From NCBI GenBank assembly GCA_015501585.1, contig JADNRY010000520.1:1-41184 (forward strand): DNA of 41,184 nucleotides. The letters are read 5' to 3'. The notes under the pieces are model-generated. The model ran no database searches. It saw nothing but the letters and a program-made list of their open reading frames with translations, and was not told the origin of the DNA. Within the stretch, counting starts at the first letter, position 1. Each line of letters opens with the position of its first letter. Below, piece after piece: positions 31,950-40,025 of this stretch. The position numbers were made by a program, and so were the translations under genes. Origin of the DNA: Rhodocollybia butyracea. Lineage: Eukaryota > Basidiomycota > Agaricomycetes > Agaricales > Omphalotaceae.

Positions 31950-32724
31950 ATGGCTCTTGACAAAGTACCATTGCTCCTGGTAGTTTTGGTCTCCTACTAC
32001 GTTGCAGCTACTGCGCCCAATCCACCTGCGGCGCCCCAAGAGATCTCTAAATACCCACCTGGTGATCGTTTGTCTGGGTTTGGTCTTACAATATGGGTAG
32101 CTGTCAAGGTGTGTTCGTCGCCATCTCCACTCTTCTAATTGATAGTAGAGCCTAAATATGAATACATCATAGAGACTCCTTCTTTTTGTTGTTCTCTGCG
32201 AAATTACAACCATTGTATCTTTACACTACCCCACCGGTGTGTTTGCTCAGGCCATGTCGACGGTGCAAACTCCGGATCATAAACTCGCTTCGCCTTCCAT
32301 CACACCCGCCTTCATACTCAGCGTCTTTCTCACAGTATGGGGAGGCTATCTGCGCTGGGCATCATATCGCGCTCTTGGCCGACTTTACACTTACGAGGTA
32401 TCGATACGCGATCACCATAAGCTCGTCACCACAGGTCCCTATTCCGTTATTCGTCACCCAGGCTATATCAGCTCTGCTTGCGCATGCACCGGAATACTCC
32501 TATGTGCGTTCGGTCCAGGCTCGTGGATGTTAGAGTGCGGCTGGTTGGATTTGTTATGGGCCAAGATATTCGCCGCGCTTATGATTACTTTCAAAGTGTT
32601 TTGCCATATTCAATTCATTCAGCGGACTAGTGCCGAGGATAAGATGATGCGGGCGCAGTTTGGAGCGCAGTGGGATGAGTGGGCAAAGAATGTACCATAT
32701 AAGCTTGTGCCGGGTATTTTCTGA
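31950..32724 (+). CDS. isoprenylcysteine carboxyl methyltransferase-like protein, copy B
   Basis: Two exons (31950-32108 and 32173-32724; 64-nt intron, phase 0) give 236 residues. The N-terminus M-A-L-D-K-V-P-L-L-L matches copy A. The region after exon 2 begins is more variable (H-Y-P-T-G-V-F-A-Q-A against H-Y-S-A-S-V-L-S-Q-T). The catalytic half, with G-P-Y-S-V-I-R-H-P-G-Y and A-E-D-K-M-M-R-A-Q-F-G, is nearly identical. The family role is methyl transfer to C-terminal prenyl-cysteine at the ER membrane. Both copies are open, so the pair looks recently duplicated and retained. The gene ends about 200 bp before the copia-type element. Confidence 0.87.
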
Positions 32725-32927
32725 TTTAATTAACTGTCGCAGCATGGGTATGCAGGGAAACGAAGAGCGAACCATTGAAAGAGTGTAAGCGCGGCGATAG
32801 TACTCGTGAGACGACGAAGATGGTAAAACAATATGACTGGATTGTTGTATGTAGTAACTTGATCTTAATTATACGAGGGTGGATAGACGGGTCAAACACC
32901 TAAAATCCACAATACCATGCACAGTTC

Positions 32928-33661
32928 TGTTGGTATGAGCCGAGACGCCGTACATAATTTACGGTCCGTAGTCACATGATATACAGTGATGTGGGACTCC
33001 TTGATACACTGGGAGTCCTTGATACACTAACCGTAAAAAATTTTCTGCTGGGTGTATCCGGCAAAAGTAAGTATCTCATAAGCAATGTATATGTATGATA
33101 CATTTTCTTAGAATTTCTGGAGGCGATACCTTATCACGTTGCAGAGCAATCGACTAAATTCTTATGTTTTATGAATATTTTTTGAGGAAAAACATATCTT
33201 TCCCTTTGGGGGCTTGATTTTAATGATAAAGAAAGTAATAAAGCAGCTTAATATATAAAGGCACACTATTCCCTCAACTTGAGATACTTACCGGAAGTTC
33301 CGAGACAGTTGCTGTGCTTTGGTTAAGCAAACTCTGTTTGATGCACAATTTGATACGCCACATTTGGCGTGTATCAAGGACTCCAAAACGTGAGAAAATA
33401 CCTGATTTTCTAAATCTTTTTGCGGAACTCCCTGCCCTTTGTTTCACAAGATTGTGGGTATCTCAAAGTACTTAAAAGTCCCTTGAGGAAATTGCTAGAT
33501 ACTTGTTTTAACTAAATTTCCGTAGTAACAAAAGTCGCACAGTAAAGACGATCCGCTGTATCAAGGACTCCCACATCACTGTATTACTTGCTTGCTTTAT
33601 TACTACGTCGTCGTCGTTCAAACACGTTCTTTTGTGGATCTCCTGGTTGTAAAGTTCAACA
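32928..33661 (+). repeat. 5' LTR of the copia-type element, interrupted by a MITE
   Basis: Without the MITE and one TA it is about 134 bp and aligns end to end with 35781-35911. Landmarks are TGTTGGTATGAGCCGAGACG, TTTACGGTCC and TTCTTTTGTGGATCTCC. Confidence 0.88.
32984..33581. mobile_element. Tc1/mariner (pogo-like) MITE, 598 bp, in the copia 5' LTR
   Basis: The inverted ends begin CAGTGATGTGGGA(C/G)TCC and extend about 25 bp with one mismatch. TA flanks both sides (32982-32983 and 33582-33583). The uninterrupted 3' LTR reads GATATATTAC at the same place, which is exactly the empty site with one TA. The interior is AT-rich with no transposase frame. CAG ends plus TA suggest the pogo/Fot1 branch, by inference. 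Confidence 0.9.
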
Positions 33662-34548
33662 GGTTATGGGCAAGTGTTAGCCACTGCCTTGCTGCTCAAT
33701 TATTACCTAGGTCTTTTCCTATTGCCTGCTGTCACAATCAGCATCCTCTTTCTATTGCCTGCTGCCATGATCAGCTACATCTATCCCAATCCTCTCTCAT
33801 CCATATTCTCATTCCATCATGGTCAAACCATCTGACATTGTTAAACTCACGGGCACTAATTACTGGACTTGAAAGAACCAGGCCCAAGCTTTATTGCTTG
33901 CAGGAGGGTACTGGAACACTGTTGACCCATCAGTACCGGTTCCAACAGGCATTGTACAAGCTAGAGCTTGGACAGGTGACAATCTGAAGGCTTATGGGCT
34001 ACTATACCTCACGTTAAGCCCTGATGTTTGTATCAAGGTGGACAATGTAGGTGTTTCGAACAGCGGTCGTCTCCTTTGGGCACAGCTTGACGCCTTCTAT
34101 GCACGGTCTGATCCTGCTACCCATTCTTCACTCATGGCCCAATTCCAATCCATCACTCATGACATCATGAAGCCAGCCAATGCCTTCCTCCAGCAGGTGC
34201 TCAGTATTCAAGAACGTCAGCTTTATGCTATTGCTGTCTCCCTTCCTACATCCTTTGTCCAGGATAAGGTCTTGGGCGGTCTCTCTGCTACTTATGGTCC
34301 CATTATCACGGTTTTTACAGAATGAGTCACCTCAGAAATCAGTCACTGATATGATTACTGTGATTAACGCCTGGGAACTTAGCAACCTCCAGAAACAAGA
34401 CTCCTTGATCAAGGTTGTGCATTCTGGGGGTGATTGGGTGCCCGCTCCGCCTTCTCCCAATCATGGGGGTGAGAGTGACGAAGCACACTATACTTCTCAA
34501 TCCCGTCCTCGACAGTCATCACGGTTCAACTCTCTATCCAACTCATCG

Positions 34549-34744
34549 TGTAACGGCCCGTAGTCCGGCCGTTGATAGATCCTCAGGGTTAGGTGTTAAC
34601 CCGGCTACTCTGGGCATTAGTCCCTAGAAAACACTACGGTAACACGGGACTATAGTGTAGTAGTTAGCACAGCAGGCGTGGGTGCGAGCCCCGCTAGTTC
34701 CATTTTTCCGCGAGGTCAATGGATCGACCCACGGAAGTGTTACA
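34549..34744 (+). repeat. TRIM 5' LTR
   Basis: 196 bp, TGTAACGGCCCGTAG ... GAAGTGTTACA. It differs from the 3' LTR by G/A near its start (CGG against CAG) and by T/C in GGCGTGGG/GGCGCGGG. Both are CpG-type transitions. Confidence 0.92.
34646..34707 (+). ncRNA. tRNA-like module lacking the anticodon arm, in TRIM 5' LTR
   Basis: A seven-pair acceptor stem GGGACTA (34646-34652) / TAGTTCC (34695-34701) includes one G-T pair. Then come TA, a D-arm GTGT..GCAC (34655-34670), a 7-nt AGCAGGC instead of an anticodon arm, a T-arm with five pairs and the loop TGCGAGC (34678-34694), discriminator A (34702) and TTTTT (34703-34707). The D-arm and T-arm match pol III A and B boxes, except that one D-loop GG is AG. 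The module would be 57 nt. Transcription is not shown by sequence alone. Confidence 0.75.
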
Positions 34745-34746
34745 TA

Positions 34747-34757
34747 TGGTGGAACTA
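34747..34757 (+). promoter_or_regulatory. TRIM primer-binding site, complementary to the LTR's own tRNA-like 3' end
   Basis: TGGTGGAACTA starts 2 nt after the 5' LTR. It is the exact reverse complement of TAGTTCCA+CCA, that is, the 3' acceptor strand and discriminator of the tRNA-like module after CCA addition. Beyond 11 nt the match fades (about 5 of the next 9). Confidence 0.8.
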
Positions 34758-34951
34758 CAGTGGCTTTACAGCCCGAGTTCGCGACCAGGTCCTGTGACAT
34801 GTCATTGTGATGGCCGCTGTCTTGGATGGGCTTTACCCTAGATGATGTAAGACCTGCAGACCTGATGGCATTCATTGGATAGGATAAGCTACATTACGAG
34901 GAGCACCAAAGTTACCCCTTGGATTCGGTCAGGTAGACCAGGGTCTGGTCT

Positions 34952-34962
34952 AGGGGGGCGGG
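34952..34962 (+). promoter_or_regulatory. TRIM polypurine tract
   Basis: AGGGGGGCGGG ends immediately before the 3' LTR, the expected site of plus-strand priming. The single C is an irregularity. Confidence 0.65.
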
Positions 34963-35158
34963 TGTAACAGCCCGTAGTCCGGCCGTTGATAGATCCTCAG
35001 GGTTAGGTGTTAACCCGGCTACTCTGGGCATTAGTCCCTAGAAAACACTACGGTAACACGGGACTATAGTGTAGTAGTTAGCACAGCAGGCGCGGGTGCG
35101 AGCCCCGCTAGTTCCATTTTTCCGCGAGGTCAATGGATCGACCCACGGAAGTGTTACA
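34963..35158 (+). repeat. TRIM 3' LTR
   Basis: 196 bp, near-identical to the 5' LTR and in the same orientation. Confidence 0.92.
35060..35121 (+). ncRNA. tRNA-like module in TRIM 3' LTR
   Basis: Same fold as at 34646-34707. Here the T-stem is fully Watson-Crick (GCGGG/CCCGC), where the 5' copy has a G-T pair. The TTTTT terminator is at 35117-35121. Confidence 0.75.
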
Positions 35159-35780
35159 CATTACTTGGCCCTCACAGGAATTTTGATTGGACTAACACCA
35201 AGCGATGGACTGATGTCTGCTATCGGTGCGGTCACTCTGGTCACTTTGCTCAATACTGCATATCAGTAATGCCTGATGATGTTCACCAAGGCATTATCCA
35301 TAATCGTTTGAAAGCAAGTTGGGCTTTTGGCTGAGCCTGCCTCCTTAGATCAGCATGAAGCTCTTGCGGTTATGGATCTACCATCCACCATGTCTTCTGA
35401 GGTGCGTGAAGCATGGCTCAGCACTGTTACCGTATCAGAAGCCCATGTTGCAACCCTCACTCCTGATTCATCTGTGCCTTCATCTCCCACTCATGTGGCA
35501 ATGGGTTCTACCCAAGGTAGCGCTAAAAAAGAAGAAGAGGAAGAAGAAAGGGAAGTTGTTGTTGGGGATTTCCAGTGTCACACATTCACTTGAGGACTTG
35601 AATTTTGTGGATGCTGTGGATGCCGCTACATTGAGTGAGATTGAAGAGATGAGTATGAAGGTTTTTAGTTGATTATTCTTTTTCATTTTTGCTGTTTTCG
35701 GTCATCATATGATTCAACTCATTGGACATTTTACCCTCTTCATGAATATAGTTTCTGGGGGTGTCTCGACTCAGGGGGTG

Positions 35781-35911
35781 TGTTGGTATGAGCCGAGACG
35801 CTGTATATAGTTTACGGTCCATAGTCACATGATATATTACTTGCTTGCTTATTACTAAGTTGTCGTCGTTGAACATGTTCTTTTGTGGATCTCCGGTTGT
35901 AAAGTTCAACA
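35781..35911 (+). repeat. 3' LTR of the copia-type element (uninterrupted)
   Basis: 131 bp, TGTTGGTATG ... GTTCAACA. It serves as the empty-site reference for the MITE in the 5' LTR. Confidence 0.9.
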
Positions 35912-37379
35912 AGTTCATGTACAATCACTTGAGACCCCCCCTCCCCTTTGTTGAACGTAGCCCAGATAGTCCAGATAGTGATAGAATTTTGAATCAGCTT
36001 ACCAATTTATTTGTTGTGAAACCAGACAGATGCAACAAACAAGTCATCTCTAGTTCGATACAATATCTGAGTTGACAGCGAGTGGAGATGGAGGAGCAGA
36101 TATTTCTGAGGATCCATGAAGATGCAGCTACCGTGCCTGGATAAGAGACTCTGGGTCCCAAACGACAAAGATCGGCCCATATAGCAACTAAAGGACAACA
36201 GCCAAACAAAGCACAGATAGTACCATCTCCTCTGGTACTACTTACTGGTAAAGGGTGGTAGTAGCAGCTTCCTTTCCTGATCGCAGACCTTTTCTGTTCA
36301 ACAAACACCTAGAAGTTCCCATCCCTGTGGTTAGGTCATACCCAGCACTGTTGTAACAATATTTGAAGATAGAAGTTTTGAAGCTCAAGAATATTTTTCA
36401 GGATAAGTGTCAGCTGTAAGAATGAGTGAGGTGCTGACATCCCAAATCGCGCAAAAGAGAGATGAATATTGCAAGCAAGAACCTCTATAGACGAGCTATT
36501 GCAGTTGTCAACATCTTGTGAGCTGTGGAAAGTGCCCTTTCTGCTTGAACCCACCATGGTGCTCTGTGTTTGTTTACATGGATTGAGCATTCAAATATTC
36601 ATTAATCATTGGCGATGGCATCATGGCAGTAAAATGATTAGTGTGACGGTAGGCTTCAGGTGGTTTGGGGTTGGAAAGGAAACTGGGGGAACGACGCTAT
36701 AATCCAGCTAGAACCAAAAGCTAAGACTTGTAATTAAATGGACTTCTTCCTTCTTCTGCCCAAACCGTTCTTGTTTGATTCTATTGTTCAGTGCATGACG
36801 CACGTGCTAGCCCACTGCTGTTGGCAAAGTTGGTTCTATTTTATTTGCCTTTCTCTTGTCAACCACCATCTTTGGCACCACTCACCTAGTGCCATTGGGC
36901 ACTAGGCTAGCTACCTTATCTCAATGTATGACATGAGTAGTATGTTACATAAACTTGCTCCTGATCATTATCTGACAAGAGCAGTCAGAAGAGGCCAGGT
37001 GTTCCAAGGCAGAAGCAATTGGCAAGGGTTTTATAAGTATATGTGATTCATGAATAGCATTGGGATGCCATATTCAGGTGCCTTCAACTGAATTTGGCCA
37101 AAGTCCGTGTTTGAATGAAGCACTGTATTTCAAAGTTCAAAACCTTTGTTTAATTCTAGTTTAAATCTCAGTGGTGCGATTTTTTTGTTTTCATTTAGAT
37201 ACATTGTTTGGATATTCTGTTTAAAGTACTTGTTTAAATAGATATTGAAAACTGTAAGAGCTGTACAGTCAGTGTAGAGCAGCATCACAGTATTGGATTA
37301 AATACAGCCAAATATGATTTAAACAAGTTTAAAATTACTTGACATAACTGCCCATGATTAAAAATATAGATCTGGATTC
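35912..37379. other. no gene recognised
   Basis: About 1.5 kb of moderately AT-rich sequence. Short frames on both strands lack domains or coherent splice sites. Confidence 0.5.
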
Positions 37380-37889
37380 TTAGGGCTCAGAGCCCTGAGC
37401 CCCAGCCTGACCTGACCTTGGCAAGGCTCAAGCAGGGCTGAAGATTCCCTTGGCCAGGGCCATCAGCACTGGGATTCATGAGTGAATTTAGAGATTATCT
37501 CGGCCAAGATAGGACACAAACCTTCTATGCTCTATTGATCCTGGTCTACTTGGCTATTCTAGCCATACATGGGCTCAAACTAGATAATCAAAGTGTATAC
37601 TGGATTTTGATGCCACTTTGTGTGACCATCCATGAATTTATATTGGCATGGTTGTATGTGTATGACTCTAGTGGTATATTTGTGAGTAATTACTCATTAA
37701 TATTCACCAAATGTACTTGTTTTTGGCGATACACCAACAAAAAGGACAAAGCATTGAGCCGTGCCTGAGCCTGAGCCCAGCCTGGCTGGCCTTGGCCCTG
37801 TGGGAAGGCGGGCTCAGGATTTTGTCAGCCCTGGCCAGGGCGAGTGGGCCTTAGCCGTGGCTCCTGAGCCCGGCCCCAGCCTGCACATC
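37380..37889. repeat. GC-rich low-complexity arms around a short AT-rich core
   Basis: Segments at 37380-37462 and 37757-37889 are built from GAGCCC, CAGCCTG, CCTTGGC and GGCCAGGGC motifs, giving many local hairpins (GGGCTCAGAGCCC at the left end). The right arm ends CCCCAGCCTGCACATCACT, but no matching left end was found, so element boundaries are unknown. Between them a 96-codon plus-strand frame (37478-37768) has two hydrophobic stretches (A-L-L-I-L-V-Y-L-A-I-L-A-I and I-H-E-F-I-L-A-W-L-Y-V). It may be chance. Confidence 0.4.
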
Positions 37890-38362
37890 ACTAGATATCA
37901 GGCTGGAACAGGAGAGTCCATTTCATCTTTTAGCTAAGGTGTTCTACAGGCAGGAGATCTAGATTTTGCGGAGCGCAAGGGAGGATAGACAGGCTGAAAT
38001 TGGACATGTCTGTTTCGGGGGCATTGGCAAAATAGGGTCTGTAGATATCAAGCCAGCAACTTGGGCGATGTATCTTAGCCCAGAATCGATAGGTTTAACC
38101 ACGATCCACAACGACGCTGCTTATAGCGCTTACCGGAACGAAAATCCACTTGGGTGTCTACATTTGTTGACTTGTCGTCCACAACAAAAGTAACCTGCTA
38201 TCCTGTACATCCATCTTCCAATGCATTGCTCAACGTATTTGGATTTCTGTAGCTAACTTTTGGAGATCTGACCCAAGTGTAACTTGAAGCATTTGAATGT
38301 TGAATGTTGTTGAACAGTGGACTGAACGAGTGAATTGTTGAACACTGAATTAGCAGAGGTGC
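37890..38362. other. no gene recognised
   Basis: Short frames only. TTGAATG/GTTGAAC motifs repeat near 38290-38345 just before the LTR element. Confidence 0.45.
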
Positions 38363-38511
38363 TGTAAGGCCTCAGACCTCAGACATAAGCTATACCTCGT
38401 TCTATTGCAGTAATAGGCGAAATACGGTAATCTGAGGTAAGAGGTTTGTAATTATGTAATAGCGGCACCACTATGTAAGGGGGGTAGGGCCGACGGGCCG
38501 TAGCCGTTACA
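38363..38511 (-). repeat. LTR of the 38363-40025 element (left)
   Basis: 149 bp. It contains CCTCAGACCTCAGACATAAG and AATACGGTAATCTGAGG, matched in the right copy with a few single-base indels. Confidence 0.9.
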
Positions 38512-39877
38512 CATTCCCCCCAAATTGAACCCACAGCCCAATTTTATCAGAATAAGGATGGAAAATGAAAAAAAAAATTCCAAAAGTGTGAAATCCAAAA
38601 TGGCGAAGGCCCCCACATTCCCCCAGATTGACCCCACAGTCCATCTTATAGAGAAAGAAAGAGGAAGGGGAGAGAGGAAGATGGGGAAATTGAAAACATG
38701 AAAGGGAAACATACATATCTAATGGGTAGTGTACGTTGAAGGATTTTGGAAATTTCCAAAGCGCAGAAGATGAACATATGTCCTGTGAAAATTGTTGCAG
38801 TCTCTGGACACTAATGAAAGTCCAGAGCAGATGGTGAGGTACTGAGGATATAGGAGATCTCCAGCGCCATGAATGTGAACACAAACCAGGAGCGCATACA
38901 TGGGAGAGGAGTTCCAGTGGTGAAGACAATGGAGTGACTGTACCTGATCATTGATGAGTGGCAGCGGCTCGATCGCAACAATAGTGAACTGAATGGCCAT
39001 GGAGGTTACGTTTAACCTGTTTACGAAGACTCGACACTGCAGGAGTCTCAGCTGCACAACTGAACACCAGTGCTGGCATGTTTGGCAGGTGATCACTAGT
39101 TGGTTGAGAGATGGCAGTGATTAGTAGAGTGCACTGGAGTCAATGTATTATGCCCTGGCATCAATGGAGGTGATGAAAGCACTGAGGAATGGGGTATGGG
39201 TGCATCTTGTGAAGATACCCGTTCTTCCATGGGTTTGATGCGATGGGCAATCATTGGCATAGCGTTTTTCTTTTCAAGACTCCTTGTGCTAAGTGGATCA
39301 CATTGAAAAGCCGTGTATACAAACAGGCATTAAGGAGCGGTCGAGGTCCACTGGATGGGAGATGGGTTTAAAAGGAAACCAAGAACTGTAGACGATCGAC
39401 TCGATTTTGGGCATCTGAATCGAGTGTAGGACGTGTTACCAATGCGAGAGGAGCGATTGGAGATGTGGAAGGGCCGGAGCAGGAGAAGGTTGTGAAAATT
39501 TCGAAGATTTGATGCAGAAATCCTCCCCAACCTTCTAACTTGTTCTATCCACCTGAAACATGTCTCTACATCCAATCCCTGTTCCTTTAACCCAACAACA
39601 CCTCAAAGTCACAGTTTTCACCACAACATCCACCAATGACTGGCAAGTAGATGAAAGTCCCTCCTGTCCAGTACTGCTTGAAATTAGCAGCTGTTCTTGT
39701 ATTCCTTGGAAGACAGGTCAAACAATACAACTGGAAGGATGAAGCATCTGGAAGATGCAGAGACGAACAGAAGAGAGAAAGAGAAGCCAGAGCCATGACA
39801 GTGTCATGGCTTGAGTTGTGCTGTATTTCTGACATATTTGCTGTAATGTCCTATACAGGACAAATAGCTTAAAAAAG

Positions 39878-40025
39878 TGTAAGCCTCAGACCTCAGACAT
39901 AAGCTATACCTCGTTCTATTGCATAATAGGCGAAATACGGTAATCTGAGGGTAAGAGGTTTGTAATTATGTAATAGCGGCACCACTATGTAAGGGGGTAG
40001 GGGCCGACGGGCCATAGCCGTTACA
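39878..40025 (-). repeat. LTR of the 38363-40025 element (right)
   Basis: 148 bp, same orientation as the left copy. It differs by single-base indels (for example GCAGTAATAGG against GCATAATAGG) and GGGCCG against GGGCCA. Confidence 0.9.

Larger units (their letters stand above)
31703..32724 (+). repeat. arm B of inverted ICMT duplication
   Basis: Counterpart of 27890-26932. Homology begins at a GTAGTCGTAGTAGCAGTAG run and continues through GCTGTCAAG, the TATA box, the ACGCGT block and the whole gene. The arms enclose about 3.8 kb. Confidence 0.75.
34549..35158 (+). mobile_element. TRIM: 610-bp miniature LTR retrotransposon with tRNA-like modules in its LTRs
   Basis: Two 196-bp direct repeats (34549-34744 and 34963-35158) begin TGTAAC and end GTTACA and differ at two positions. 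The internal 218 bp has no coding capacity. It contains a primer-binding site 2 nt inside the 5' LTR and a polypurine tract directly before the 3' LTR. The flanks are CATCG (34544-34548) and CATTA (35159-35163). Removing the element and one flank restores the gag frame, which supports these as the target duplication. It would depend on proteins of other retrotransposons. Each LTR contains a tRNA-like module with terminator. Confidence 0.9.
33819..35320 (+). pseudogene. copia-type gag with CCHC knuckle (stop, frameshift and TRIM insertion)
   Basis: The ATG at 33819 opens V-K-L-T-G-T-N-Y-W-T, typical of the start of copia-type Gag. A TGA (33870-33872) sits where a tryptophan is usual. The frame continues (Y-G-L-L-Y-L-T-L-S-P-D-V, W-A-Q-L-D-A-F-Y, S-I-Q-E-R-Q-L) to a frameshift near 34318 and resumes with V-T-D-M-I-T-V-I-N-A-W-E. 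The TRIM interrupts it at 34549-35163. Beyond it comes C-Y-R-C-G-H-S-G-H-F-A-Q-Y-C, a CX2CX4HX4C knuckle (35218-35259), in frame with the sequence before the insertion. Confidence 0.8.
32928..35911 (+). mobile_element. Ty1/copia-type LTR element lacking pol, with two nested insertions
   Basis: The 5' LTR begins TGTTGGTATG at 32928 and the 3' LTR ends GTTCAACA at 35911. AGTTC flanks both ends (32923-32927 and 35912-35916). The internal part contains a gag-like frame with a CCHC knuckle but no protease, integrase or RT. A MITE occupies the 5' LTR and a miniature LTR element sits in gag. Just after the 5' LTR, GGTTATGGGC (33662-33671) resembles the complement of the initiator-Met tRNA anticodon arm, the half-tRNA primer known for copia elements. 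A purine-rich tract (CAGGGGGTG) precedes the 3' LTR. Confidence 0.88.
38363..40025 (-). mobile_element. small non-autonomous LTR element (1663 bp)
   Basis: Direct repeats of 148-149 bp (38363-38511 and 39878-40025) begin TGTAA and end TTACA, and GGTGC flanks both sides (38358-38362 and 40026-40030). On the minus strand a purine tract GGGGGGAATG abuts the LTR start TGTAACGGC, so the element probably reads leftward. The 1366-bp interior has no recognisable gag or pol. It does contain two related stretches (near 38512 and 38614, CACATTCCCCC..TTGA.CCCACAG). The interior is too long for a classic TRIM and too short for an autonomous element. No primer-binding site was identified. Confidence 0.85.

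Noticed and set aside
35480..35686. Lysine-rich tract near 35521-35555 as a coding feature
   Set aside because: It is a simple AAGAAG repeat in the degenerate 3' part of the copia element; no domain in any frame.
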